Origin: Virgisporangium ochraceum
GTDB lineage: Bacteria > Actinomycetota > Actinomycetes > Mycobacteriales > Micromonosporaceae
Length of the DNA stretch: 64,000 nucleotides
Assembly: GCF_016863655.1 (NCBI RefSeq)
Contig: NZ_BOPH01000053.1
Span: 146,536-210,535, forward strand
Reading direction: 5' to 3'
Below, piece by piece: positions 17,562 through 27,100 of this stretch. Numbering within the stretch: position 1 is the first letter of the stretch; the number at the start of each line of letters is the position of its first letter. A program made the translations under genes and the position numbers. The notes beneath the pieces were generated by a model that saw nothing but the letters and a program-made list of their open reading frames with translations, ran no database searches and was not told the DNA's origin.

Positions 17562-18379
17562 CGGACATCCCCGTGCGGCACGGCCGAGGCGATGTCGAGG
17601 GAGGCGCGCAGCTGGTAGCGGTCGGCCCGGTAGGTCGACACGGCGTACTCCACCGCGACCTGGCCGGCCCAGCAGTGCCGCTGCAGCAGCAGCACCGCGC
17701 TGCCCGGCGCGAGGCCGAGCAGGCCCGCGTCGTTGGTGTCGGCGATGCCCGCCTCGATGACCTGCTCACCACGGTCGAGCACCAGCCCGTACGAGGCCAA
17801 CAGGTCGTACAGGGACCGCTCGACCAGCGACTCGGTGAGCAGGTCGGGCGCGAGGTGCGCCGGGATGTGCGAGCGCTCGAGCGCCATCGGGACGCCGTCG
17901 GCGGTGCGCAGCCGCTCGATGACGTACACCGGCGAACCGATCTCCACCGAGAGCTCGCGGGCCAGCGCCGCGGTGGCCTCGATCTCGTGCCGGCCGAGGT
18001 CGCGGGAGCCGGGCGTCAGGCCGCGGGCCCGCATGTCCTCGGTGAACGACGTCAGCCGCAACGGCATGTCGATCTTCGGCCGGGCCACAAACGTGCCCTT
18101 GCCCTGGACCCGGTACAGCCGGCCCTCCGAGACCAGGTGCTCGACCGCCTGCCGGGCCGTCATGCGCGACAGCCCGTAGCGGGCGGCCAGCTCGCGCTCG
18201 GACGGCACCGGCGCGTCGACCGTCAGTTCGTTCTCGATGAGGTCGAGCAGGATCTCCCGGAGCTGGAAGTACTTCGGCACCGGACTGCGCGCGTCGATGG
18301 TGGTCAGGGCCTGCTCCTTGCCGACTACGTGGGGCTGACTACTCGGGGCTCGCCCGCGGGGGTCAGACCAGGGTCCCAC
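17558..18379 (-). CDS. dasR: GntR/HutC-family regulator, DasR orthologue
   Basis: A regulator of up to 273 residues. The winged helix-turn-helix (VPKYFQLREILLDL...VPSERELAARYGLSRMTARQAVEHL...RVQGKGTFVARPKID) is followed by a UTRA effector domain with LRLTSFTEDMRARGLTPGS, much like Streptomyces DasR. DasR proteins repress amino-sugar genes and release DNA when glucosamine-6-phosphate or GlcNAc-6-phosphate binds. The longest frame starts at GTG 18379, but an AAGGAG ribosome site precedes a CTG at 18307, which is a likely true start. It heads the recycling operon, and two dre-like sites occur nearby (16073 and 20268). Confidence 0.88.
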   Translation of the reverse strand: MGPWSDPRGRAPSSQPHVVGKEQALTTIDARSPVPKYFQLREILLDLIENELTVDAPVPSERELAARYGLSRMTARQAVEHLVSEGRLYRVQGKGTFVARPKIDMPLRLTSFTEDMRARGLTPGSRDLGRHEIEATAALARELSVEIGSPVYVIERLRTADGVPMALERSHIPAHLAPDLLTESLVERSLYDLLASYGLVLDRGEQVIEAGIADTNDAGLLGLAPGSAVLLLQRHCWAGQVAVEYAVSTYRADRYQLRASLDIASAVPHGDVR

Positions 18380-18481
18380 AGGTCACATCGTAAGTGCGGA
18401 TCTTGGACTCCGGCGCCACCGTGGCTCGTGACCGTGCGGTGGCGCCGGAACCCAAGTCCTGACGGGCCCTGGTAGGCCCTG

Positions 18482-18560
18482 GCGCCTGTTTCGGAAGGGC
18501 TGACCGGCCTGCGGCGGGCCCAGACGGCGCCTCGGCTCGGCCGCCCTTCCGAAACAGGCG

Positions 18561-18561
<1 letters not shown>
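18482..18561. repeat. Long perfect inverted repeat, 19-base arms
   Basis: Arms 18482-18500 and 18543-18561 are perfectly complementary over 19 bases (GCGCCTGTTTCGGAAGGGC) with a 42-base loop. The right arm reaches into the chitinase stop codon. It could terminate the chitinase transcript, but arms this long with so large a loop are not typical of a simple terminator and may mark a dispersed palindromic element. Confidence 0.75.
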
Positions 18562-20189
<1,628 letters not shown>

Positions 20190-20267
20190 GGGGGTCCCTA
20201 AGAGTTAGAGGACTCTTGCTGTGCGGACGGGCGGGTCCGCACGACCCACGCTAATGGAACCCCGGCC

Positions 20268-20283
20268 TCTGGTCTAGACCGGA
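20268..20283 (-). promoter_or_regulatory. DasR operator (dre) upstream of the chitinase gene
   Basis: TGGTCTAGACC (20270-20280) plus the next base matches 11 of 12 positions of the dre core TGGTCTAGACCA. On the minus strand a TATAGT hexamer (20285-20290) lies just upstream and could be the -10 box, so bound DasR would cover the start of transcription. Confidence 0.7.
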
Positions 20284-20349
20284 CTATACGGCCGGTCGAA
20301 GACTTCTCCTTCGCCAGCCCGCCGGGCAACCCTCTGCGAGACTCGACAC

Positions 20350-20529
20350 GTGACGGAAGCTGTGACCCGGCGGCGGTGGTCCGCGAAGCGGTGGCTGCTC
20401 GTGGCGGCGCTCGGCCTGGTCGGCCTGCTCGCGGTGCTCGTCGGTGTCGCCCTACTCGCCGACGGCACCGACGCGCCGTGCAGCTGCTCCCCGATCCCGT
20501 CACCCACCGCCGCGTCCTCGGCGGCGTGA
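20350..20529 (+). CDS. Small single-pass membrane protein (59 residues)
   Basis: A short open frame from GTG 20350 to TGA 20527-20529. It has a strongly basic N-terminus (TRRRWSAKRW), one clean hydrophobic helix of about 22 residues (LLVAALGLVGLLAVLVGVALLA) and a short outer tail with CSCSPIPSP. Positive-inside topology and GC-rich third positions support it as a gene; it lies divergent from the chitinase gene. There is no strong ribosome site and no family match that I recognise. Confidence 0.5.
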   Translation: MTEAVTRRRWSAKRWLLVAALGLVGLLAVLVGVALLADGTDAPCSCSPIPSPTAASSAA

Positions 20530-20705
20530 ATCCCCCGTTTCAGAAACACGTAAGCGCCATTTGATCATCGGCTAAGTGATCACGGAGCGGTCCACACGTA
20601 CGGTGATCAGGTGCCACGGCGGCGAACGGGGGGCCGCGGACCGGCACAGGCAAGCCCTCACCCGCGCCTGCGCCCGCCGTGGCGCCCCCGCGCGACCGCG
20701 GACCC

Positions 20706-20735
20706 GCCGCCGCTGAACCCCTCCTCAGCGGCGGC
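20706..20735 (-). terminator. Hairpin terminator of tex
   Basis: An 11-base perfect stem (20706-20716 and 20725-20735, GCCGCCGCTGA) with an eight-base loop, 25 bases beyond the tex stop. The rest of the 230-base gap 20530-20759 shows only a weaker 10-base inverted repeat (20613-20622 with 20674-20683). Confidence 0.6.
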
Positions 20736-20759
20736 TCCGCGCGTTCAGGGAGCTCCGGT

Positions 20760-23678
20760 CTAGCGGCGGCCGCCGCCGTCGCCGTCGAGCAGACCGGCGC
20801 GCCGCAGGGCGTCGGCCATCGCGTCGTTCTGGATGCTGCCCGGGCGGGGACCCCGGCCACCGTCACGGCGGCCACCGTCACGACCACCGTCACGACCGGC
20901 GTCCCGGCCGTCGCGGCCCCGTCCACCGTCGCGGCCCGCGTCGCGTCCGCGCCCGTCGCGACCGGCCCCGTCACGACCGGCTCCGTCACGACCGGCTCCG
21001 TCACGACCGGAACCACCGCGGGCACCGTCACGCCCGCCGTCGCGTCCACCCCGGGCCGCCGCGTCGCGACCACCGTCACGGCCGCGACCACCGGCACCAC
21101 CGCGGTCGCCCGCGCCGCGGTCGCCCGCGCCGCGGTCGCCCGCGCCGCGCTCGCGGCCGCCGGCAGCGGACCCACCAGCAGCGGACCCACCAGCAGCGGA
21201 CCCACCAGCAGCGGACCCACCAGCGGAGTCCCGCGCACCCGCGCCGTCGCGCCGAGCGCCCGCGCCGGCAGAACCCGCGCCAGCGGAACCCGCGCCGTCG
21301 CGGCGTCCGGTGCCGGGCCCGCCCGGTCCACCGGGACGCCCGCCCGGACCACGGTTGCGACCGCCCGCACCACCATCGCGGGCGCCACCCGGGCCGCCGT
21401 CGCGCGCGCTGCCCGGTCCGCCCTCACGCGCACCGCCCGGACCGCGCTGACCGCCGCGACCGCGCTGGGCCGGTGCGGCCGCGTCGGCCGTGGCCTCGTC
21501 GTCGACGCGCAGGGTCAGCGAGATGCGCTTGCGGGCGGCGTCGACCTCGAGCACCTTCACCCGCACGATGTCGCCGGGCTTCGCCACGTCACGCGGGTCG
21601 CGGACGAACGTGCGCGACATCGCCGACACGTGCACGAGCCCGTCCTGGTGCACACCGACGTCGACGAACGCGCCGAACGCCGCCACGTTGGTGACGACGC
21701 CCTCGAGCAGCATGCCCGGCGTCAGGTCGTCGAGCTTCTCGACACCCTCGGCGAACACCGCGGTCTTGAACGCCGGCCGCGGGTCGCGGCCCGGCTTCTC
21801 GAGCTCCTTCAGGATGTCGGTGACCGTCGGCAGCCCGAACGTGTCGTCGACGAACTCGGTCGGCGCGAGCGTGCGCAGCACGGCCGTGTTGCCGATGAGC
21901 GTGCGCAGGTCGCTGCCGGTGGACTCGATGATGCGCCGCACCACCGGGTACGACTCCGGGTGCACCGCCGACGCGTCGAGCGGGTCGTCGCCGTTGGGGA
22001 TGCGCAGGAAGCCCGCGCACTGCTCGAACGCCTTCGGGCCGAGCCGCGCCACCTCCTTCAGAGCCGAACGCGACCGGAACGGCCCGTTCTGGTCGCGGTG
22101 GTTCACGATGCTCTGCGCGAGCGTGCCGCCGATGCCCGACACGCGGGTGAGCAGCGGCGCCGAGGCGGTGTTCACGTCGACGCCGACGCCGTTCACGCAG
22201 TCCTCGACCACCGCGTCGAGCGACCGGGACAGCTTCGCCTCGGCGAGGTCGTGCTGGTACTGGCCGACGCCGATCGACTTCGGGTCGATCTTGACGAGCT
22301 CCGCCAGCGGGTCCTGGAGCCGCCGTGCGATCGACACCGCGCCGCGCAGCGACACGTCGAGCCCGGGCAGCTCCTGCGACGCGTACGCCGACGCGGAGTA
22401 CACCGACGCGCCGGCCTCCGACACGACGACCTTCGTCATCCCCTGGTCGGGCAGCAGCTTCACCAGCTCGCCGGCCAGCTTGTCGGTCTCGCGCGACGCC
22501 GTGCCGTTGCCGATCGCGATCAGGTCGACGTTGAACGCGACCGCCAGCCGCGCCAGCTTCTCCAGCGACTCGTCCCACCGCCGCGCGGGCGGGTGCGGGT
22601 AGACCGTGTCGGTGGCGACCACCTTGCCGGTGCCGTCGACCACCGCGACCTTCACACCGGTACGCAGTCCGGGGTCGAGGCCCATGGTGGGACGCGTGCC
22701 GGCCGGCGCCGCCAGCAGCAGGTCACGCAGGTTGGTGGCGAAGACGCGCACCGCCTCGTCCTCCGCCTGCTGCCACAGCCGCGACCGCAGGTCGATGCCC
22801 AGGTGCACGAGGATGCGGGTGCGCCAGGCCCAGCGGACCGTGTCGAGCAGCCACTTGTCGCCCGGCCGGCCCTGCTCGGAGACGTTGAAGTAGGTGGCGA
22901 TGCGCCGCTCGAACCAGTTGGGGCCGGCCGCCATCGCCGCGACGGGGTCGTCGACGATCTCCGGCTCCATGATCAGGTCGAGGATCTCCTCCTTCTCACC
23001 GCGGAACGCGGCGAGGATGCGGTGCGACGGCAGGCGGGTGAACGGCTCGGCGTAGTCGAAGTAGTCGGAGAACTTCGCGCCGGCCTCCTCCTTGCCCTCG
23101 CGCACGCGGGAGGTGAGCCGGCCCCGCTCCCACATCTGCTCACGCAGCTCGCCGATGAGGTCGGCCTCCTCGGCAAACCGCTCCACGAGGATGAACCGGG
23201 CGCCTTCCAGGGCCGCCGCGGCGTCGGCCACCCCGCGCTCCTTGGAGACGTACTCGAGAGCGGCCGTCGGGGGGTCCAGGGAGGGATCCGCCAGGAGGGC
23301 GTCGGCCAGCGGCTCCAGCCCGGCCTCCCGGGCGATCATCGCCCGGGTGCGCCGCTTCGGCTTGTACGGCAGGTAGATGTCCTCGAGGCGGGCCTTCGAG
23401 TCGGCCGCGAGGATCTGCGCCTGCAGCTCGTCGTCGAGCTTGCCCTGGCCGCGGATCGACTCCAGGATCGCGGCCCGCCGCTCGTCGAGCTCGCGCAGGT
23501 ACCGCAGCCGCTCCTCGAGCGTGCGCAGCTGCGCGTCGTCGAGGCTGCCGGTCACTTCCTTGCGGTACCGCGCGATGAACGGGACCGTGGACCCCTCGTC
23601 GAGGAGACCGACAGCCGCACGCACCTGGTTCTCGCGGACACCGATCTCCTCGGCGATCCGCTGCTCGATGGAAAGCAC
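20760..23678 (-). CDS. tex: Tex-family S1 RNA-binding transcription factor with long repetitive tail
   Basis: A 972-residue protein. Residues 1-730 are a complete Tex: the N-terminal helical region (SIEQRIAEEIGVRENQV...STVPFIARYRKEVTG), the YqgF-like nuclease fold (MGLDPGLRTGVKVAVVD), the helix-hairpin-helix part (NTASAPLLTRVSGIGGTLAQSIVNHR) and an S1 domain at about 650-720 (GVVTNVAAFGAFVDVGVHQDGLVH). Known Tex proteins are about 770-790 residues and bind RNA polymerase and nucleic acid. Here residues 735-945 are an added disordered tail of Gly, Arg, Ala and Asp repeats, ending with an ordered AMADALRRAGLLDGDG segment. It follows ngcG by 46 bases. Confidence 0.93.
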   Translation of the reverse strand: MLSIEQRIAEEIGVRENQVRAAVGLLDEGSTVPFIARYRKEVTGSLDDAQLRTLEERLRYLRELDERRAAILESIRGQGKLDDELQAQILAADSKARLEDIYLPYKPKRRTRAMIAREAGLEPLADALLADPSLDPPTAALEYVSKERGVADAAAALEGARFILVERFAEEADLIGELREQMWERGRLTSRVREGKEEAGAKFSDYFDYAEPFTRLPSHRILAAFRGEKEEILDLIMEPEIVDDPVAAMAAGPNWFERRIATYFNVSEQGRPGDKWLLDTVRWAWRTRILVHLGIDLRSRLWQQAEDEAVRVFATNLRDLLLAAPAGTRPTMGLDPGLRTGVKVAVVDGTGKVVATDTVYPHPPARRWDESLEKLARLAVAFNVDLIAIGNGTASRETDKLAGELVKLLPDQGMTKVVVSEAGASVYSASAYASQELPGLDVSLRGAVSIARRLQDPLAELVKIDPKSIGVGQYQHDLAEAKLSRSLDAVVEDCVNGVGVDVNTASAPLLTRVSGIGGTLAQSIVNHRDQNGPFRSRSALKEVARLGPKAFEQCAGFLRIPNGDDPLDASAVHPESYPVVRRIIESTGSDLRTLIGNTAVLRTLAPTEFVDDTFGLPTVTDILKELEKPGRDPRPAFKTAVFAEGVEKLDDLTPGMLLEGVVTNVAAFGAFVDVGVHQDGLVHVSAMSRTFVRDPRDVAKPGDIVRVKVLEVDAARKRISLTLRVDDEATADAAAPAQRGRGGQRGPGGAREGGPGSARDGGPGGARDGGAGGRNRGPGGRPGGPGGPGTGRRDGAGSAGAGSAGAGARRDGAGARDSAGGSAAGGSAAGGSAAGGSAAGGRERGAGDRGAGDRGAGDRGGAGGRGRDGGRDAAARGGRDGGRDGARGGSGRDGAGRDGAGRDGAGRDGRGRDAGRDGGRGRDGRDAGRDGGRDGGRRDGGRGPRPGSIQNDAMADALRRAGLLDGDGGGRR
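21164..21223. repeat. Four perfect 15-base tandem repeats within tex
   Basis: The unit CAGCGGACCCACCAG occurs four times head to tail and encodes repeated Gly-Gly-Ser-Ala-Ala on the minus strand. Other 15-base units lie close by, encoding Gly-Ala-Gly-Asp-Arg (around 21105-21150) and Gly-Arg-Asp-Gly-Ala (around 20960-21010). Perfect copies suggest recent slippage. Confidence 0.85.
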
Positions 23679-23724
23679 GGAGACATTCTGCCCGGTCAGG
23701 CCCCGGGCCCGGAACGCAGGAGGG

Positions 23725-24669
23725 TTACTTCACCGCACCGGCGGTGAGACCCGCCTGGATCTGGCGCTGGAAGAACGCGTACACGATGATCATCGGTAGG
23801 ATCGACAGGGTGAGCGCCGCGAACAGGGCGGCCCAGTCGGCCTCGTAGCCGGCGGCCACCGAGATGCGGGCGATGCCCTGCGTGAGCAGGTACTTGTCGT
23901 CGCCGCCGTCGCCCTGCATGAGGGTCACCGGCAGGATGTACTGGTTCCACTGCCCGATGATGTTGAAGATCGTGATGCTGATCAGACCGGGCTTGGCCAT
24001 GGGCAGCATCACGCTGAAGAACGTGCGCGTGTGCGACGCGCCGTCCATCATCGCCGCCTCGGCCACCGAGCCCGGCAGCGTCTTGAAGAACGCCGCCAGG
24101 AAGAACACGGTGAACGGCAGCGAGTACGCGATGTAGACGAGGATCAGGCCCCCGAACGTGTTCAGCCCGAGGAACGGGATCGACTGTCCGATGTTGCGCA
24201 CGATGAGGAACAGCGGCACGAGCGCGAGGAACACCGGGAACGCGAGACCCGAGACGAACAGGTAGTAGATGAACCGGTTACCGAAGAACCTGTACCGGGC
24301 CAGCACGTAGGCGGCCATCGACCCGAACACCATCGTGCCGGTCGTGCTCAGCGCCACCACGACCACGCTGTTGAGGAAGTACCGCCCGATGTTCGCGTCG
24401 GTCCAGGCCCGCTTGAACGCGTCGAAGCCGAACGACTCCGGCAGCGAGAACGGGCTGTCGATGAAGATCTCGGTGTTCGTCTTGAACGCCGCCAGCATCG
24501 TCCACAGCAGCGGCGCGATCACCGCCACCGCCCAGACCGCCAGGGCGACGTGCGCCAGCGTCGAGAAGAAGCTGACCTCCTGCCGCACCGACTTCGGCCT
24601 GCGGGACCCGCGCCGCGTGTGGTGAGAAACATTCGCGCCGGTCGGTCGCCGGTCGAGACCTGTGGCCAT
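23725..24669 (-). CDS. ngcG: N-acetylglucosamine/chitobiose ABC permease
   Basis: A 314-residue MalG-type permease. A basic, Arg-rich N-terminus of 35 residues precedes six transmembrane helices, and the EAA docking loop is EAAMMDGASHTRTFFSVMLPMAKP. It is the third gene of ngcE-ngcF-ngcG, 16 bases behind ngcF, and the name rests on the clear NgcE-type binding protein at the head of the set. No ATPase gene is present, as expected for importers that share MsiK. The protein would form half of the channel for GlcNAc or chitobiose made by the chitinase. Confidence 0.87.
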   Translation of the reverse strand: MATGLDRRPTGANVSHHTRRGSRRPKSVRQEVSFFSTLAHVALAVWAVAVIAPLLWTMLAAFKTNTEIFIDSPFSLPESFGFDAFKRAWTDANIGRYFLNSVVVVALSTTGTMVFGSMAAYVLARYRFFGNRFIYYLFVSGLAFPVFLALVPLFLIVRNIGQSIPFLGLNTFGGLILVYIAYSLPFTVFFLAAFFKTLPGSVAEAAMMDGASHTRTFFSVMLPMAKPGLISITIFNIIGQWNQYILPVTLMQGDGGDDKYLLTQGIARISVAAGYEADWAALFAALTLSILPMIIVYAFFQRQIQAGLTAGAVK

Positions 24670-24685
24670 CAGCTTGCCGTCCCGT

Positions 24686-25597
24686 TCACAGCTCGATCGT
24701 CTCGCGACGGGTCACCCGCAGGGTGAGCGCCGCGAAGGTCAGCGTCAGGAAGAACAGCGCCACACCCATCGCGGAGGCGTAGCCCATCTGGTACTCCCGG
24801 AACGCGCTCTTGTAGATCTCCATCCCGAGGACCGTCGTGGCGTTGTCCGGTCCGCCCTCGTCGACCGAGAGCACCTGGACGATCGCGAACGCGTCGAACG
24901 CCGCGATGCCGAGGTACACCCAGGCCACCTGCAGGGTGTCCCACAGCAGTGGGAGGGTCACCCGGAAGAACAGGCTGAACCGGCTGGCGCCGTCGATCAT
25001 CGCGGCCTCGAGGATCTCCTTCGGCACCGACGCCATGCCGGCGGAGAACAGCACGACGTAGAACCCGACGGCCTGCCAGACGAGCACCGCGATGATCGCG
25101 TACAGCGCGATGTTCTTGTCTGCCATGAACAGGATGGGGTCGACGCCGACCCCGCCCAGCATGCCGTTGAGCAGGCCGCTCTCGTCGGGCGCGTACACCC
25201 GCCCGAAGATGACGCCGACGATGACGACGGCGAGGAGCTGGGGGAAGAAGAACACCAGCCGGTAGAACTTCGACCCCCAGATCCCACGCATCTCGCCACC
25301 GCGGCTGCCGCCCCCCACGTTCAACATGAACGCGAAGAACAGCGCGATGAGGATCGTGACCAGTGGCATGACGACGAGCAGGATCCCGTGGTGCCCGACC
25401 GCGCTCCAGAACGTGTCGTCCCTGAGTAGACGTTCGAAGTTCTCGAGCCCGACGTACTTCACGTTGGGGCTCACCCCGCGCCAGTTCGTCATCGCCAGGT
25501 TGAAGGCCTGGACGTACGGGACGATGACGTACGTGACGTAGAGCGTTACCGGGACGAACAGGAACCCGATGACGAAGGGATACTTGCCGCGCCGCAT
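24686..25597 (-). CDS. ngcF: N-acetylglucosamine/chitobiose ABC permease
   Basis: A 303-residue MalF-type permease with six transmembrane helices, the first directly after MRRGKYPFVIG. The EAA loop is EAAMIDGASRFSLFFRVTLPLL. A glycine-rich insertion (MLNVGGGSRGGEMRGIWGS, near residue 95) lies between the second and third helices. It starts 15 bases after ngcE and is followed by ngcG. Function is assigned from the operon. Confidence 0.87.
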   Translation of the reverse strand: MRRGKYPFVIGFLFVPVTLYVTYVIVPYVQAFNLAMTNWRGVSPNVKYVGLENFERLLRDDTFWSAVGHHGILLVVMPLVTILIALFFAFMLNVGGGSRGGEMRGIWGSKFYRLVFFFPQLLAVVIVGVIFGRVYAPDESGLLNGMLGGVGVDPILFMADKNIALYAIIAVLVWQAVGFYVVLFSAGMASVPKEILEAAMIDGASRFSLFFRVTLPLLWDTLQVAWVYLGIAAFDAFAIVQVLSVDEGGPDNATTVLGMEIYKSAFREYQMGYASAMGVALFFLTLTFAALTLRVTRRETIEL

Positions 25598-25612
25598 GCG
25601 GTCACTCCAGAT

Positions 25613-27043
25613 TCAGCGCTTGAACTTCTGGATGGAAGAGTCGTTCTTGACCTCGTCGGCGACCTTCTGCATCCGGTCGCAGAACTTGTCAGCCGTACCA
25701 CCGTTGAACATCAGCTCGTTGGTGGCGGCGCGGCACTCGTCGTCCAGCTTCTTGTACCACGAGTCCCACCGGAACGAGAACGCGTTGTCGCCGGCGGCCT
25801 TCGTGAGCTCCTGGGCGCTGGTGAACCCGGGCGAGATCGTCAGGCCGTCGGCCGCGCCCTTGACCACGGTCGCCACCTTGGTGAGCTCGGTGAAGCCGCG
25901 CGCGCCCTCCTTGGAGAGCATGTGCCGCAGGTACTCCATGCCGCCGCGCGGGTTCTTGCCCTTGGCCGAGGCGAAGTACATCTCGCCGGCCGCGGCGTAG
26001 ATCGCGGTGTTCGGCAGCTTGTCCGACCCGGTGACGCTCGGGACCGGCATGACCGCGTACTTGAACGTGGGCGGGGTCTCCTTGGCCTGCTCGTTCTCCA
26101 GCCACGACCCGCTCGGGTAGAACCCGACCTTGCTCTGGTTCTGCTGCAGCTGCACCTCGGTGTGCTTCTGGCCGAGGTTGGCCTTGTTCATGTACTTGGC
26201 GCCGATCTCGGCCCACGCGGTGGCGGCCTGCTTCACGGCGTCGGACTTCCACGCGTTCGGCTCGAGGTTGTCGATGTTCTTGAGAACGTCGGCCCCGCCG
26301 ATCTTCGCGGCGCTGGTGAGGATCACCAGGTACTGGTAGTACGCGGCGTTCGCACCGGCGTACGCGTACGGCGTGATGCCCTGCGCCTTCATCTTGTCGA
26401 GCAGCGCGGTGAAATCGGCCCACGTCTTGGCCGGCGCCCAGTTGTTCTTCTTGAACAGCTCGCTGTCGTACCAGAGGCCGAACACGGTGTAGGCGTACTG
26501 CAGCACGTACGGCTTGCCGTTGAACGTGCCCTGCTCGATGGTGCCGGGCAGCAGCGTGTCCTTGACCTTGCCGCCACCGCCGAGCGCCTCCGCCTCGAAA
26601 AGGTCGGTGAGGTCCGCGGCCTGGCCCTCCGCCACCAGCGCGCCCATGTCCATGAGCTTCGAGCCGGCGTTGTTCACCATGTCCGGCGGGTTGCCACCGG
26701 CGAACCGCGGCTGCACGACGGTGGAGATCTCCTCCGCCTGCGAGAACTTCACGTTCGCCTTGGGGAACGACTTCTTGTACGACGGGATGTGCACGTCGGT
26801 GGCGTACTTGGTGCCCAGGCCGCCGTTGAAGATGACGACCTCGAGCTCGGCGTCCTCCTTGACCCCCAGGGGGTTGGCGGCGGTCTTCTCGCCTTCGGCC
26901 TGGTCGCCGCCGTCGTCGTCGTTGCTGCCGAGGCAGCCGCTCAGCAGGCCGACGCCGGGAACGGCGAGCAGGCCCGCGGCGGCGGTGCGACCGAGCAGCT
27001 TCCGCCGGTCGACACCCGTGCCGGGTTCAGGGGTTTCGGACAT
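25613..27043 (-). CDS. ngcE: N-acetylglucosamine/chitobiose-binding lipoprotein
   Basis: A 476-residue solute-binding protein. The N-terminus carries a twin-arginine-like start (DRRKLLGRT) and a lipobox LSGC with Cys37, so it is exported and lipidated. The mature part has the features of NgcE as I know the family: PLGVKEDAELEVVIFNGG, QPRFAGGNPPDMVNNAG, LPGTIEQGTFNGKPYVL, YPSGSWLENEQ and GGMEYLRHMLSKEGAR. It binds GlcNAc or chitobiose and presents it to NgcFG. The preceding rpiR gene ends 57 bases upstream on the same strand, so both may be co-transcribed; no dre site was found in this gap. Confidence 0.9.
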   Translation of the reverse strand: MSETPEPGTGVDRRKLLGRTAAAGLLAVPGVGLLSGCLGSNDDDGGDQAEGEKTAANPLGVKEDAELEVVIFNGGLGTKYATDVHIPSYKKSFPKANVKFSQAEEISTVVQPRFAGGNPPDMVNNAGSKLMDMGALVAEGQAADLTDLFEAEALGGGGKVKDTLLPGTIEQGTFNGKPYVLQYAYTVFGLWYDSELFKKNNWAPAKTWADFTALLDKMKAQGITPYAYAGANAAYYQYLVILTSAAKIGGADVLKNIDNLEPNAWKSDAVKQAATAWAEIGAKYMNKANLGQKHTEVQLQQNQSKVGFYPSGSWLENEQAKETPPTFKYAVMPVPSVTGSDKLPNTAIYAAAGEMYFASAKGKNPRGGMEYLRHMLSKEGARGFTELTKVATVVKGAADGLTISPGFTSAQELTKAAGDNAFSFRWDSWYKKLDDECRAATNELMFNGGTADKFCDRMQKVADEVKNDSSIQKFKR

Positions 27044-27100
27044 GGTGGGTCTCCTCGACTCGTGTTGCTCGCACCGGGGACTGAAACAGCTCGGTTGGAT

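Noticed and set aside
18361..18370. GGTCAGACCA as a dre site in front of dasR
   Set aside because: Only 10 bases of dyad with wrong centre spacing against TGGTCTAGACCA; too weak to call.
21000..21240. Regular short repeats that could suggest a CRISPR array
   Set aside because: Units are 15 bases with no spacers and are in frame with the tex coding sequence.
20679..23747. Very long plus-strand open frame opposite tex
   Set aside because: It is the mirror of the GC-rich tex gene; its product is Arg/Val/Ala/Asp low complexity with no domain, while the minus strand encodes a complete Tex protein.
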